Positions 16,184 to 24,855 of a DNA stretch of 64,000 nt are shown here, one piece after another. The DNA is taken from the NCBI GenBank assembly GCA_021372535.1, contig JAJFUH010000089.1, positions 1-64,000 of the forward strand, written 5' to 3'. Every line of letters begins with the position of its first letter. The first letter of the stretch is position 1. The stretch comes from a bacterium (GTDB taxonomy: Bacteria > Latescibacterota > Latescibacteria > Latescibacterales > Latescibacteraceae). The notes below the pieces were generated by a model. That model was not told where the DNA came from. It saw only the letters and a list, made by a program, of their open reading frames with translations, and did not search any database. Position numbers and translations under genes: made by a program.

Positions 16184-16753
16184 TTACCAGTCAGGGCCCT
16201 GAAGATCGATGTCTCCGGCCGGAAATTGTTCAATAGCGATCGGTATGGCCATGGCAATGCTTTTCGAATCAATCGGGACCGTCCGTCCCGAATCATCGCT
16301 CATGAACACTGCCGAATTCACTTTTTTCCAACCCATCCTGCCGTAAACCTTTGTTTCGAGCTCGGGACGGCAGAACAGGAGACCGGCCTCCAATCCCTGT
16401 CTGCATGATTCTTCCCTGGCGGTTTCCATGATGATGTTCGACAGCCCCATTTTACGCCAGGGTGGGCGTACGAACACTCCCTGGGGGCCGGCAACTCTGA
16501 CAGGAATCTTTGTCCCGCCGACCAAAACCTCACGTTCAACGATGGCGACATGCGCCGCCACAGTACCATCGGGGGAAAAAGCACAGACAATCCACGACGG
16601 TTCGGAATGCCATGCCCGCTGATGTGAGAAATGGTCGCTGTCTTTCGGATAACATTCCACAAGTCCGGCGCGGATCAGACTGTCGAGATCGGGAGAAACA
16701 GCGCTGTTCTGTATAATTTTTATCGTAATCCCGGTACTGTAGGTACGAGGCAT
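16184..16753 (-). CDS. GNAT-family N-acetyltransferase
   Basis: About 190 aa. The acetyl-CoA-binding segment VRVAGPQGVFVRPPWRKMGLSNIIMETA (core: FVRPPWRKMGLSNIIM) fits GNAT motif A, and WHSEPSWIVCAF and AGLLFCRPELETKVYGRMGW supply the preceding strand and motif B. The acceptor substrate is unknown. ATG 16753 has AAGGGA about 10 nt upstream and begins at MPRTYSTG; the in-frame start 16792 lacks a site. It follows the symporter gene's upstream side with a 50-bp gap on the same strand, so it may be the first gene of that transcript. Confidence 0.75.
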   Translation of the reverse strand: MPRTYSTGITIKIIQNSAVSPDLDSLIRAGLVECYPKDSDHFSHQRAWHSEPSWIVCAFSPDGTVAAHVAIVEREVLVGGTKIPVRVAGPQGVFVRPPWRKMGLSNIIMETAREESCRQGLEAGLLFCRPELETKVYGRMGWKKVNSAVFMSDDSGRTVPIDSKSIAMAIPIAIEQFPAGDIDLQGPDW

Positions 16754-16840
16754 GGCGCAGATATCCCTTGTATGGAAAAAATGGATGAGCAAAAAAGAAT
16801 ATTGATCCGGCTTTCAAAAACATCGTATAAAGAGTAAAAC

Positions 16841-16888
16841 AAAAGGCATACCGGAAGCAAGTGATTTCTGGAATTATATGCCTTTTTC
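16841..16888 (-). terminator. Rho-independent terminator, works on the minus strand
   Basis: AAAAGGCATA pairs with TATGCCTTTTT across a partly paired middle (CCGGAA with TTTCTGG). On the minus strand the stem is followed by TTTTGTTTTA. It separates the DUF1284-like gene from the GNAT gene. Confidence 0.6.
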
Positions 16889-17024
16889 CGACTGATAAAG
16901 AAGTTACATGATACCCGGTTGTACTCCCTACCTTATCACCGGTTCTTCACCTGCGAATGGAAGAAGAAATCGAAAACCGCTATAAATAAAATGTTTCTTA
17001 ACCCGGATTATTCATGAAAATATA

Positions 17025-17140
17025 TTACCACAAAGACACAAGGGCACAAAGAGGCATAATACTATTTTTAGTTACAATTAATGTCGACGTTATTACCAAT
17101 GATATATAAAATCCAAATCCGCGAAAATCCGTGTTCTATT
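17025..17140 (+). repeat. Two dispersed repeat fragments
   Basis: 17025-17054 reads as a CACAAAGA-type string related to 46782-46820 and, inverted, 39466-39505. 17115-17140 (AAATCCGCGAAAATCCG, GTTCTATT) is a copy of the AATCCGCG family seen at 11001. Apart from these and the terminator, the 420 bp between 16754 and 17174 hold nothing I can call a gene. Confidence 0.5.
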
Positions 17141-17174
17141 AAAATTTGTGAATAGATCGGGTTAAATGGTTTCA

Positions 17175-17642
17175 TTACTCATAAAGATACTTTCTGATGC
17201 CATCATTCAGTTTCCGTTCGCGCTCCCTTGTGAGGCCCTCGGGAATTTCACGGTAAATATCGGTAATGTTTCCCGCTTTATCACGGATACGTGCGCATAA
17301 CTCCTGTGCCGACATGATGTCGCCCGCACCGATTTCCAGACGCTCACACCAGCGACGGTCGATGAGAAGGTTCCATGCGTTTTTCGATGGGGGCGCCTGA
17401 GGGCGGTTGGAGGTATCGATCGTATCGTTGCACTTGCCATCGATGTTATGAAGGCATGGTGTACAGATATCGTCGGCTCCGGGCTCAATCCGCAGGATAA
17501 TCCGGCGGTTATCCAGAATCCGGGCACTGACAAGATGGAGCGCATGACCGTAGGGATGGGGCTTTTCGGAAATGGTTCCTTCGCCGTACCGTGTTATGAT
17601 ATCGATAAAATGGTGGGGCTTGATGTTCAGTATATTTTCCAT
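17175..17642 (-). CDS. DUF1284-like cysteine-rich protein
   Basis: The 155-aa protein starts with IKPHHFIDIITRYGEG and holds DDICTPCLHNIDGKCND near residue 57-73. This HH plus DDICxPC plus C pattern is that of DUF1284, a small family proposed to bind metal through its cysteines. A C-terminal half rich in charged residues follows (WCERLEIGAGDIM). No role is established. The start lacks a clear ribosome site, but the conserved N-terminus fits. It lies in a minus-strand row with a GNAT and an FKBP gene, spaced 70-90 bp apart. Confidence 0.65.
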   Translation of the reverse strand: MENILNIKPHHFIDIITRYGEGTISEKPHPYGHALHLVSARILDNRRIILRIEPGADDICTPCLHNIDGKCNDTIDTSNRPQAPPSKNAWNLLIDRRWCERLEIGAGDIMSAQELCARIRDKAGNITDIYREIPEGLTRERERKLNDGIRKYLYE

Positions 17643-17729
17643 AATTTGATCGTAGATTTTTTACTTTTTCATGATCTTGATTTTTGAATAAAAACATTTT
17701 TACGGATGTTGTTCCGGGCTTGAATTGCT

Positions 17730-18281
17730 CTATATCTGTTCGTATTCTCTCCGGAGAATCGAATATAATTTTGCATCCTCGAAATTCCCCCATTTTTTTA
17801 CATGTTCCCTGATACATCCCTCGAATGTCATGCCGAGCTTCTCCATGACCCGTCCCGACGCGGGATTCCGTGAAAAATGCCCGGCAAATATACGGTTAAG
17901 CCCCAAATCGATGAAGCCGTACCGAATAATTGCCCGGCCTGCTTCGGTGCAGTATCCATTTCCCCACCAGGGCATGCCGATCCAGTAACCCAGTTCAGCT
18001 TTTTCATGTTCCTGGCTGATGGTCAGGCTGATCGATCCTATGAACTTTTGCCCGGCGCGAAGCTCGATTGCAAAGCCGGCAAACTCGCCTTTATCGAATA
18101 TATCCGGATGTGTGCTGATCCATGACTCCGCCATGCCTTTTTCGTAAGGATGGGGAATACAGAGACAGTTTACAGCGATTTCATATTCCCCCGCCAGTTG
18201 TCTGACAATCGGAGCATCATCCATTGTAAATGGTCTCAGGATCAGACGTTCCGTAGAAAGTACGGGCTGTCTCGTTTTCAC
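17730..18281 (-). CDS. RimJ/RimL-type GNAT acetyltransferase
   Basis: A 183-aa protein with the RimJ/L pattern: LSTERLILRPFTMDDAP at the start, AELGYWIGMPWWGNGYCTEA (acetyl-CoA loop), GLNRIFAGHFSRNPASGRVMEKLGM and FEGCIREHVKKWG. These enzymes acetylate protein N-termini or small amines. GTG 18281 is taken as the start because GGAGAG stands 6 nt upstream; the frame extends to ATG 18341 without a site. Only about 80 bp separate it from the FKBP gene upstream, so they may be co-transcribed. Confidence 0.85.
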   Translation of the reverse strand: MKTRQPVLSTERLILRPFTMDDAPIVRQLAGEYEIAVNCLCIPHPYEKGMAESWISTHPDIFDKGEFAGFAIELRAGQKFIGSISLTISQEHEKAELGYWIGMPWWGNGYCTEAGRAIIRYGFIDLGLNRIFAGHFSRNPASGRVMEKLGMTFEGCIREHVKKWGNFEDAKLYSILRREYEQI

Positions 18282-18363
18282 CGGTATCTCTCCATGTTCA
18301 TTACAATCCTTTATATTCAGGACAGGCAGCACAACAGGCATTCATCATCCGGGAAGCGGAGTA

Positions 18364-18792
18364 TTATGCTATTTCGATGAGCTGTATGTCGAACGTCAGA
18401 TTTTCACCCGCGAGCGGATGGTTTGCATCCAGTGTCACGTCCGTGTCGGTAATATCGGTCACCACGACAACGATTGCTGTCCCGTCTTCCTGACTGAGCT
18501 GGAACTGCTGGCCTATTTCGGGCTGAATATTTTCCGGGAACTGGTCCATTCCCACGATGGCGACCATTTCCTCACGGCGCGGACCGTACGCATCTTCCAT
18601 GGGAACGGTAAAGGTTTTCGATTCTCCGGGATTCATGCCGACAACAGCATCTTCGAAACCGGTGATCACCTGACTGAGTCCGATCGTGAATTCCAGCGGC
18701 TCCTGCTCGATGGAACTGTCGAATTCGGTGCCGTCATCGAGTGTGCCCGTATAATGGATTTTAACCGTATCGCCTGTTTTGGCCTTTGCCAT
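18364..18792 (-). CDS. FKBP-type peptidyl-prolyl isomerase, SlyD-like
   Basis: The 142-aa protein begins KAKTGDTVKIHYTGTLDDGTEFDSS with the FKBP flap split by an insert-in-flap domain (about residues 65-120, DAYGPRREEMVAIV onward), the SlyD arrangement. GFEDAVVGMNPGESKTF supplies the active-site strands. It catalyses prolyl isomerisation and acts as a chaperone in the cytoplasm. Unlike E. coli SlyD it lacks the histidine-rich metal-binding tail. AAGAAGGG precedes ATG 18792. Confidence 0.93.
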   Translation of the reverse strand: MAKAKTGDTVKIHYTGTLDDGTEFDSSIEQEPLEFTIGLSQVITGFEDAVVGMNPGESKTFTVPMEDAYGPRREEMVAIVGMDQFPENIQPEIGQQFQLSQEDGTAIVVVVTDITDTDVTLDANHPLAGENLTFDIQLIEIA

Positions 18793-18945
18793 ACTACCCT
18801 TCTTTCTGTTTTTTTAGAGTAACATGATCTCTGGCATTCAATTACCGGTATGAACGTTTATTTCTATATAATTGAAGGGATGGCCGGATTCCGGTTTTAT
18901 GCATTCATCGCTTTTTTCCAAACCACGGATCATTCTTCAGTGCGT

Positions 18946-19410
18946 TCAATCAATAATAATAAAGGAATCCCAGAAGGATTTAAAATCGTTTTCAGACTGT
19001 TTATAGAGTTTTTCTTTTGATTCCAGTTCGTCCTTTGATATTTCTCCTGTTTTGTATTTCATTGCGGCACACTCGAATTCCAGTTTTTTTATCATATAAT
19101 CCTGTTTTTTCAGTGTTCCCTCGACAGCGCCAATCCAGTTCACGAATTCAAACCCGATGCTGCCCTGAACTTTTGATTCTTCAGGTGAAATGGAAGCGCC
19201 TTTTTTCTCCAGGAGCGTATGAATATTATCCATAAACTCCCTGATCTGACGGACACGGAACATTGAATTTTCGTATGAAAATCTTTTATTGAATGTATAG
19301 TCTGCAGGTTCATTGGGATGTCTCTCACTCAGATTTAATTCTTCTCCCCCGTATGATGAGTTGAGCATTACAAGAGCCATTGATAAGAACAACACCGTTT
19401 TGTATTTCAT
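18946..19410 (-). CDS. Exported helical protein of unknown function
   Basis: Residues 1-21 form a signal peptide (MKYKTVLFLSMALVMLNSSYG). The mature ~130 residues are helical and charged, with likely coiled-coil stretches (REFMDNIHTLLEKKG and KDELESKEKLYKQSENDF). No conserved cysteine, metal site or known domain is visible. GGGGAG stands about 8 nt before ATG 19410. It lies between the FKBP gene and the mutarotase-like paralogues and is not obviously linked to either. Confidence 0.65.
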   Translation of the reverse strand: MKYKTVLFLSMALVMLNSSYGGEELNLSERHPNEPADYTFNKRFSYENSMFRVRQIREFMDNIHTLLEKKGASISPEESKVQGSIGFEFVNWIGAVEGTLKKQDYMIKKLEFECAAMKYKTGEISKDELESKEKLYKQSENDFKSFWDSFIIID

Positions 19411-19497
19411 TGCGGTTCTCCCCGTGTGCTCCGGTAATTCAGCGACAATTCCTTGTGAAGTTCGGATGTCATTGAACGGTAAATCGTTTTGTTAAAA

Positions 19498-20604
19498 TCA
19501 TTTCAATTTAATAGTGATATCCCGCGCTCTTGTCGATTCACGTTCCTGAATGACAATTGAATCGGCAATGTAGCTGACAGCCCCCGAGCCCTTGTAATCG
19601 GAAGGGATTTCCGTGATAAACGCCACATAGCTTTTAGTGATGGTCTGACCGGCGTCGCAGTATTCGTAAATCGGCCGTCCGAAGATTTTCTCTTTAGCGA
19701 GCATATCCCCGAAGGGCTTATGGAGGCCGGTTGTCCCGAACTCGAGGCCCCGCGCAGCCGGTTTGCCCTCCGGCGAATTACGCCAGATATTAAGCCAGGG
19801 ATACTCGGACAGCTTCCAGATATATCCGATCATGAGCCGTTTTCCCGGGTTGCACGCGGTTACCCAGCCGTAATCAAGGCTGTCGGCGAACACGAACGAG
19901 GTAACAGCGGGATTATGATCATCCGCCAGACGCCGTAAATCGACCAGTTTCCCCTTATAGGCGATTGCAGGCCAGTAGATGACCGGTTCCTCGGGATTTG
20001 GCCAGGGGCTTTCCTGCATGTATCCCCTGGATGCGTTACAGTCCACGAGTACCGATTCGTCGAGGAACGGAGGCGCGATACTCGGGTGCTGGACGATGTT
20101 GTAAACTCTTCCCAGTTTATTGACGTTGGTGATTTCCTCTTTTACCATGAGCACCGGCGCATTTTCGTAAAGGCTCAAAGTCCGTTTCAGGGTCATACCC
20201 CCCATCGGGAGCTCGCAGAGCATCACCGCAGTAATGGTATTGTCTGTTTTGCGGGGCTGCGAGAGCACTTTCCATTCCACCTGCGCGGCTTCGCCATGGA
20301 ACGGCATGCCGTTCTTGAATTCCTGATCGGATGGCTGGCCCCACCGGTCAAAGCAGATGAAATGACCCATGGTACGCGGTTTCAGGTCGCCTTTTTCGGG
20401 GTAGTTCCAGTTGAGTGGATTGAGACCCTGCTGTATGAGGTGGAAGTCAACAATCGACCCGCCGGCAATATCGACTCCCACAAAAGCGGCTTTTCCCTTG
20501 AGGGCGACCTGCTTTCTTCCCTCGATTCCGGTTTCGGACCAGCAAACCTGGACAGCAGTGATAAGCATGAAAACAATGAGCATAAGGGAACTGGGATTTT
20601 TCAT
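19498..20604 (-). CDS. Exported galactose-mutarotase-fold protein, paralogue 1
   Basis: Signal peptide at residues 1-23 (MKNPSSLMLIVFMLITAVQVCWS). The mature part has the look of an aldose-epimerase / DUF4432-type beta-sandwich: GHFICFDRWGQPSDQE, NGMPFHGEAAQVEW, MGGMTLKRTLSLYENAP, NIVQHPSIAPPFLDES and GLEFGTTGLHKPFGD. It probably binds or epimerises a sugar in the periplasm; the assignment is by fold-like motifs, not by a proven active site. GGAGGAGG precedes ATG 20604. It is very similar to the next gene upstream, showing a tandem duplication. Confidence 0.65.
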   Translation of the reverse strand: MKNPSSLMLIVFMLITAVQVCWSETGIEGRKQVALKGKAAFVGVDIAGGSIVDFHLIQQGLNPLNWNYPEKGDLKPRTMGHFICFDRWGQPSDQEFKNGMPFHGEAAQVEWKVLSQPRKTDNTITAVMLCELPMGGMTLKRTLSLYENAPVLMVKEEITNVNKLGRVYNIVQHPSIAPPFLDESVLVDCNASRGYMQESPWPNPEEPVIYWPAIAYKGKLVDLRRLADDHNPAVTSFVFADSLDYGWVTACNPGKRLMIGYIWKLSEYPWLNIWRNSPEGKPAARGLEFGTTGLHKPFGDMLAKEKIFGRPIYEYCDAGQTITKSYVAFITEIPSDYKGSGAVSYIADSIVIQERESTRARDITIKLK

Positions 20605-20825
20605 GAGAAAATCCTCCTCCGGTGGTGTTTGCAGTTATTATGTACAGGATTATTATGTGAAAATAATGAAGAAAAGAAAAGCACTAATTCATCGGGCTTC
20701 CTGTTTTGTTTGAAAAAAAAGGATGATACATAAAGCCGGAAGGGAGTAATCATGATTATGGGGCTGAAATGAAAGCGATGAGCATATAATACAGGTAATT
20801 CATGATATAATTCAAAAAATTAAAA

Positions 20826-20850
20826 AATAGAACGCCGATTTTTGCGGATT
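20826..20850 (-). repeat. AATCCGCG-family repeat, inverted copy
   Basis: On the minus strand it reads AATCCGCAAAAATCGGCGTT, then CTATT, matching the family at 11001-11045 and 17115-17140. It sits between the two mutarotase-like paralogues. Confidence 0.5.
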
Positions 20851-20887
20851 ACATTGATGTGTTGCAGGGGCAATTCATGAATTGCCC

Positions 20888-21997
20888 CTACCTCAGATTA
20901 ATGATGATATCCCTCGTTTCCGTCGATTCGCGCTCACGGATGACAATCGAATCAGCGGAATAACTGACAGCCTCCGCGCCTTTGTAACCGGCGGGAATTT
21001 CCGTGATAAAAGCCACGTAGCTCTTTGTGATGGTCTGGCCTGCATCACAGTACTCGAAGAGCGGGCGGTCGAGGATTTTTCCCTTGGCCATCATGTCGCC
21101 GACCTGCCTGTGCAGACCGGTTGTGCCGAATTCAAGCCCCCGGGCATCCGGTTTACCGCCGGCGCTGTTCCGCCATATATCGAGCCATGGATAATCCGAC
21201 AGTTTCCAGATATATCCGAGCATGAGCCGTTTCTCCGGATTGCATGCGGTAACCCAGCCGTAATCGAGGCTGTCGGCAAACACAAACGAAGCAACATCGG
21301 GATTATGATCACCGCCCAGGCGGCGAAAATCGACCAGACTGCCTTTATACGCGGTTGCCGGCCAGTAGATGACCGGTTCCTCGATATGTGGCCAGGGGCT
21401 ATCCTGAATAAAGCCTTTCCATGCATTGCAGTCGACAATCACCGATTCATCGAGGAACGGCGGCGCTATGCTCGGGTGCTGGACGATGTTATAGACTTTT
21501 CCCAGTTTATTTGTGTTGGTTATTTCTTCCTTCACCATGAGTACAGGGGCATTTTCACAAAGGCTCATGGTCCGTTTCAGGGTCATGCCGCCAATCGGGA
21601 GCTCACAGAGCATTACCGCATTGACTGCGTTGCCGGTTTTTTGCGGCCGGGAAAGGATTTTCCATTCAACCTGCGTTGCCTCTCCATGGAACGGCATGCC
21701 ATTTTTCAACTCCTGATCCGATGGCGGGCCCCAACGGTCGAAACAGATGAAATGGCCCATCATGCGCGGTTTCGTATCCCCTTTTTCCGGATAATTCCAA
21801 TGAAGCGGATTGAGCCCCTGTTTATTTAGGTGAAAATCAACGATCGATCCTCCCGCGATATCGACACTGACCGACGCGATGTTTCCATCGAGCACGATCT
21901 GCTTTCTGCCATCGAGTCCCGTTTCCGGCCAGCAGGGCAGAGCTGCCATGATCATTACCACAGCGATGCATATTGTCAAAAGACCGGATTTTTTCAT
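20888..21997 (-). CDS. Exported galactose-mutarotase-fold protein, paralogue 2
   Basis: Full-length paralogue of the 19498-20604 product, with most of the sequence identical (GHFICFDRWGPPSDQE, NGMPFHGEATQVEW, GLEFGTTGLHRQVGD). Signal peptide at residues 1-25 (MKKSGLLTICIAVVMIMAAL). 369 aa. ATG 21997 is chosen because GGAGG lies about 9 nt upstream; the in-frame codon at 22039 has none. The two copies most likely act on related sugars in the periplasm. The high similarity over the whole length indicates duplication within this lineage, and the spacer between them carries a dispersed repeat. Confidence 0.65.
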   Translation of the reverse strand: MKKSGLLTICIAVVMIMAALPCWPETGLDGRKQIVLDGNIASVSVDIAGGSIVDFHLNKQGLNPLHWNYPEKGDTKPRMMGHFICFDRWGPPSDQELKNGMPFHGEATQVEWKILSRPQKTGNAVNAVMLCELPIGGMTLKRTMSLCENAPVLMVKEEITNTNKLGKVYNIVQHPSIAPPFLDESVIVDCNAWKGFIQDSPWPHIEEPVIYWPATAYKGSLVDFRRLGGDHNPDVASFVFADSLDYGWVTACNPEKRLMLGYIWKLSDYPWLDIWRNSAGGKPDARGLEFGTTGLHRQVGDMMAKGKILDRPLFEYCDAGQTITKSYVAFITEIPAGYKGAEAVSYSADSIVIRERESTETRDIIINLR

Positions 21998-22144
21998 TAC
22001 GGCAACCTCCGCGAACAAAAAAATGATTATAACGGACAACCGCTGTTATTACATGAAAATGACGGGTCATATGAAGCCCCCCGCTTTATCGGCAGGGAGC
22101 TTCACTCATCCGTCTTATCGATGACTACATGAAATATCCGGCCT

Positions 22145-23017
22145 TTATTTTTGCTTGTCGTGACGGTTCCCCATGTAGAGCCATGCCATGGGTGACTCAG
22201 TCTGATTGATGACGCTGTGTGGTATCAGGGTCGGAGCGAGGAACGCCTCCCCGACATCCTGGCGGAGCATGGTCTTTCCGAGCATGAGGATATTTTCCTC
22301 TCCCTTGACCTTGGTCCATATTTCCTCACACCCTTCGATATGGTAGTGAGCCACTCCGCTCTTGAAGTTGTCGACCGTCACCACAAAAATGCTCATCGGT
22401 TCGGCGAGCCCGTCAGCGCTGCTGAAGAGATCATGTGTGACATAGTTGCCCCAGAAACCCGGTGCGGGATCATAATAACTCTTTACCGACATAACTTTTT
22501 TCGGGGTAAAGCCCTTCGGGATTCCCTCGACGATGATAATCACCTCCATGGGGTCGCCTGTTGTATTGACAAACGAGTACTCAACGTTCACGGGAATGAA
22601 CACCGCGCTTCCCTCGGCGATCGGCACGGTTTTTTCGGCGGATGTTACCGCCCCGGTTCCCTTCATGACATAAAACACGACCTGCTCGTTGTTATGTTTC
22701 GTCGGCTGGGTTTTTTCATTACCGTAGAGAAATCCGTGGTTGTATGCCCTGATATACTTCAGCACCGCACCCTTTATCTGTGGTTTTTCCGGATCGCCCC
22801 TGGTAAAAAACGCCTGTTCGGTAAATCCGCCGTGCCCGATGGCGACCGGCGAATTCTTCCAAGTATTGACATAGGGGTACACGCTCGGAACCCGGTCGGG
22901 ATGTTCGTTGACATAGGGCGCCCCCTCCTCATAGGATGGCACGAGGCGCTCCTGGGCGAATAGTGTTGTAACCAGAACCAGTAATCCGGCACATGCGACT
23001 AGGGCGATTTTCTTCAT
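22145..23017 (-). CDS. Exported double-cupin protein
   Basis: Signal peptide at residues 1-21 (MKKIALVACAGLLVLVTTLFAQ). Two cupin barrels follow. The first is around residues 90-175 (VVFYVMKGTGAVTS and VPIAEGSAVFIPVNVEYSFVN). The second is around residues 210-285 (AHYHIEGCEEIWTKVKG and APTLIPHSVINQ), which keeps the metal-binding histidine and glutamate pattern better than the first. Bicupins of this kind include dioxygenases and sugar-processing enzymes. GGAGGTGA precedes ATG 23017. The gene stands in a run of exported minus-strand proteins of unknown linkage. Confidence 0.8.
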   Translation of the reverse strand: MKKIALVACAGLLVLVTTLFAQERLVPSYEEGAPYVNEHPDRVPSVYPYVNTWKNSPVAIGHGGFTEQAFFTRGDPEKPQIKGAVLKYIRAYNHGFLYGNEKTQPTKHNNEQVVFYVMKGTGAVTSAEKTVPIAEGSAVFIPVNVEYSFVNTTGDPMEVIIIVEGIPKGFTPKKVMSVKSYYDPAPGFWGNYVTHDLFSSADGLAEPMSIFVVTVDNFKSGVAHYHIEGCEEIWTKVKGEENILMLGKTMLRQDVGEAFLAPTLIPHSVINQTESPMAWLYMGNRHDKQK

Positions 23018-23177
23018 GGTTCTCACCTCCATTGGACTGCATATTCTGTAAATCAACAACTGTTGATCCTGTGGATATTGAATAAATTTTTATTTGAACA
23101 GATGCCGAAACACGTTCGGCAGGACGCTGTCCGATGTCACAGTATAATCACCGGCAAACTTACTGTTACCCCGTAAA

Positions 23178-24635
23178 CTACCATATCATACGTTCGTTCT
23201 TATCGGTGCCGTGCATATTGACACCCAGGCTGAACCGCCTGATCTCGGAGGGGGATTTCACCGGAACGATTTCCCCGTTCCTGATCCGGTATATATCGAT
23301 TTTACTCACATCGCACTCGCCGAGCCCGCGTTCCTTCGCTGCGCGAGTGTAGAGAACCTCGCGGGGATCGTGCCCCATAATATATGTACCCACGGCGTCA
23401 ACCTCATAAGGCGATACTCCGGCAACGATAATATTGCAGAGATAGTCGGCGCCTATGCCGCCCGAACCATGCTGATAACCATCCATACCGATGATTCCCT
23501 CGATGATGTTGAGCGCCGGATTCAGTACGGCCGCATTATCGAGACCGCGCTGGAGCCACTGTTCGAGGCGCATGAGGTTGTCGATGTCCGGATACCGGTA
23601 ATTATTCCCCGGGAGGAACGCATCGATCGCTTTCATATCATTCCTGATCTTTCTGAAGGCATCCCATCCGCCCTTCTCCAGATACTGTGCATAGAGGTTG
23701 TCGTAATCGAGGTTTTTGTAACCCGCAGCCAGATGCTTTCTGAATGAGGCTTCGACGCGCTGCTGGTAGTCCTGATGAAAATCCCGCTTGAAATCGACAC
23801 CCCAGTTCACGGAATTGATCGGCACCTTCGCCCAGGGATCGCAAAAATGACCATACCCATCCGGAACAGCTCCCTGCAGGTTTTTAACCGTCAACGTGGT
23901 GATACCGATATCGTGTACCTTCAGCGTTGCGATGTTTATGAGGGTGTTATCAGGATCGCCGATGGGACGCCAGTGCGGGATTTTCTTCCAGACCATCGAA
24001 TCTCCTGCTGTCGCCCAGTTGAGCTCATTTTTCCCGTAGTGAGCGAACCTGCTGTAGGACGCTTCAATCAGGCTCACATTCCTTTCATCGAATGCTGCAT
24101 ACACACCGGTCTCACGGTGCATTTTCGCGCCGCCCGCAATCCGTTCTCCGGCTATGACATTCGTATTTCCCAGCGTGCGCAGCCCCTCTGCGAAACCCGC
24201 GACAAAATCCGGGGAGGTCATGACACCGCAGGTACGATTGTAGTATATGGGATCGACATAGGTGAGGTTGGGTTTCAGCAGAGTCGAGCCGCCTTTTGCT
24301 GTTCCCCTGACAAAGAGATCGGATACGGCGCTTTTTCCGGCCTCCGCAAGCTGCGGGACAGCCTCGGTGAAAAAACCGTCCCCGTCTTTCACTGCATCGA
24401 CATGGGTTTCGATGAGAAAGACCGCGCGGGGATTGTTTCTGATTTCGGGCCTGACTGCTGGCGGAATGTTTTTCTCTTTCCCTTTTTCCAGGATATAGAG
24501 GCCCTCCTCGATACCGATGCCGCCGGAGGAACTCAGCGCGTCAGCCCGCCCCGAATCAGCAAGATCGTATAAATTGACACCGGGAAGCGCAACACTGCCG
24601 AGCGCCACGGCGCCTATAAATTTTCTTCTGTTCAC
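23178..24635 (-). CDS. Tat-exported DUF362 protein
   Basis: The N-terminus MNRRKFIGAVALGSVALPG is a twin-arginine signal, implying export of a folded, perhaps metal-bearing, protein. The body matches DUF362: LLKPNLTYVDP near residue 120, NIATLKVHDIGITTLTVKNLQG in the middle, and NIIEGIIGMDGYQHGSGG with NIIVAGVSPYEVDAVG toward the C-terminus. The family function is not known; many members are near ferredoxin domains, which are absent here. GTG 24635 has GGAGG at 8 nt, better than the upstream GTG 24650. 485 aa. Confidence 0.85.
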   Translation of the reverse strand: MNRRKFIGAVALGSVALPGVNLYDLADSGRADALSSSGGIGIEEGLYILEKGKEKNIPPAVRPEIRNNPRAVFLIETHVDAVKDGDGFFTEAVPQLAEAGKSAVSDLFVRGTAKGGSTLLKPNLTYVDPIYYNRTCGVMTSPDFVAGFAEGLRTLGNTNVIAGERIAGGAKMHRETGVYAAFDERNVSLIEASYSRFAHYGKNELNWATAGDSMVWKKIPHWRPIGDPDNTLINIATLKVHDIGITTLTVKNLQGAVPDGYGHFCDPWAKVPINSVNWGVDFKRDFHQDYQQRVEASFRKHLAAGYKNLDYDNLYAQYLEKGGWDAFRKIRNDMKAIDAFLPGNNYRYPDIDNLMRLEQWLQRGLDNAAVLNPALNIIEGIIGMDGYQHGSGGIGADYLCNIIVAGVSPYEVDAVGTYIMGHDPREVLYTRAAKERGLGECDVSKIDIYRIRNGEIVPVKSPSEIRRFSLGVNMHGTDKNERMIW

Positions 24636-24796
24636 TTCCTGAACCTCCACACAAAACCATCTGAAATGACCTCATCATCGTACAACAGGTTTTTCGATGA
24701 TTCCAACAGGTATTATCGATTATTTTCACATCTCACATTATACTTTCCACTATCGATATAATAAAAGATTTTTCGAATAAATTCATAGAAATATAA

Positions 24797-24835
24797 AAGG
24801 CCCGTATAAAGGGAGGAGGAAACGGGCCTTTTTTC
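24797..24835 (-). terminator. Rho-independent terminator after the sorting-domain protein gene
   Basis: AGGCCCGT and ACGGGCCT enclose an 18-nt loop. T-runs flank both ends, so it can act in both directions. It lies just downstream of the minus-strand gene ending at 24856. Confidence 0.85.
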
Positions 24836-24855
24836 AACGTGTAATACCAAATTGC

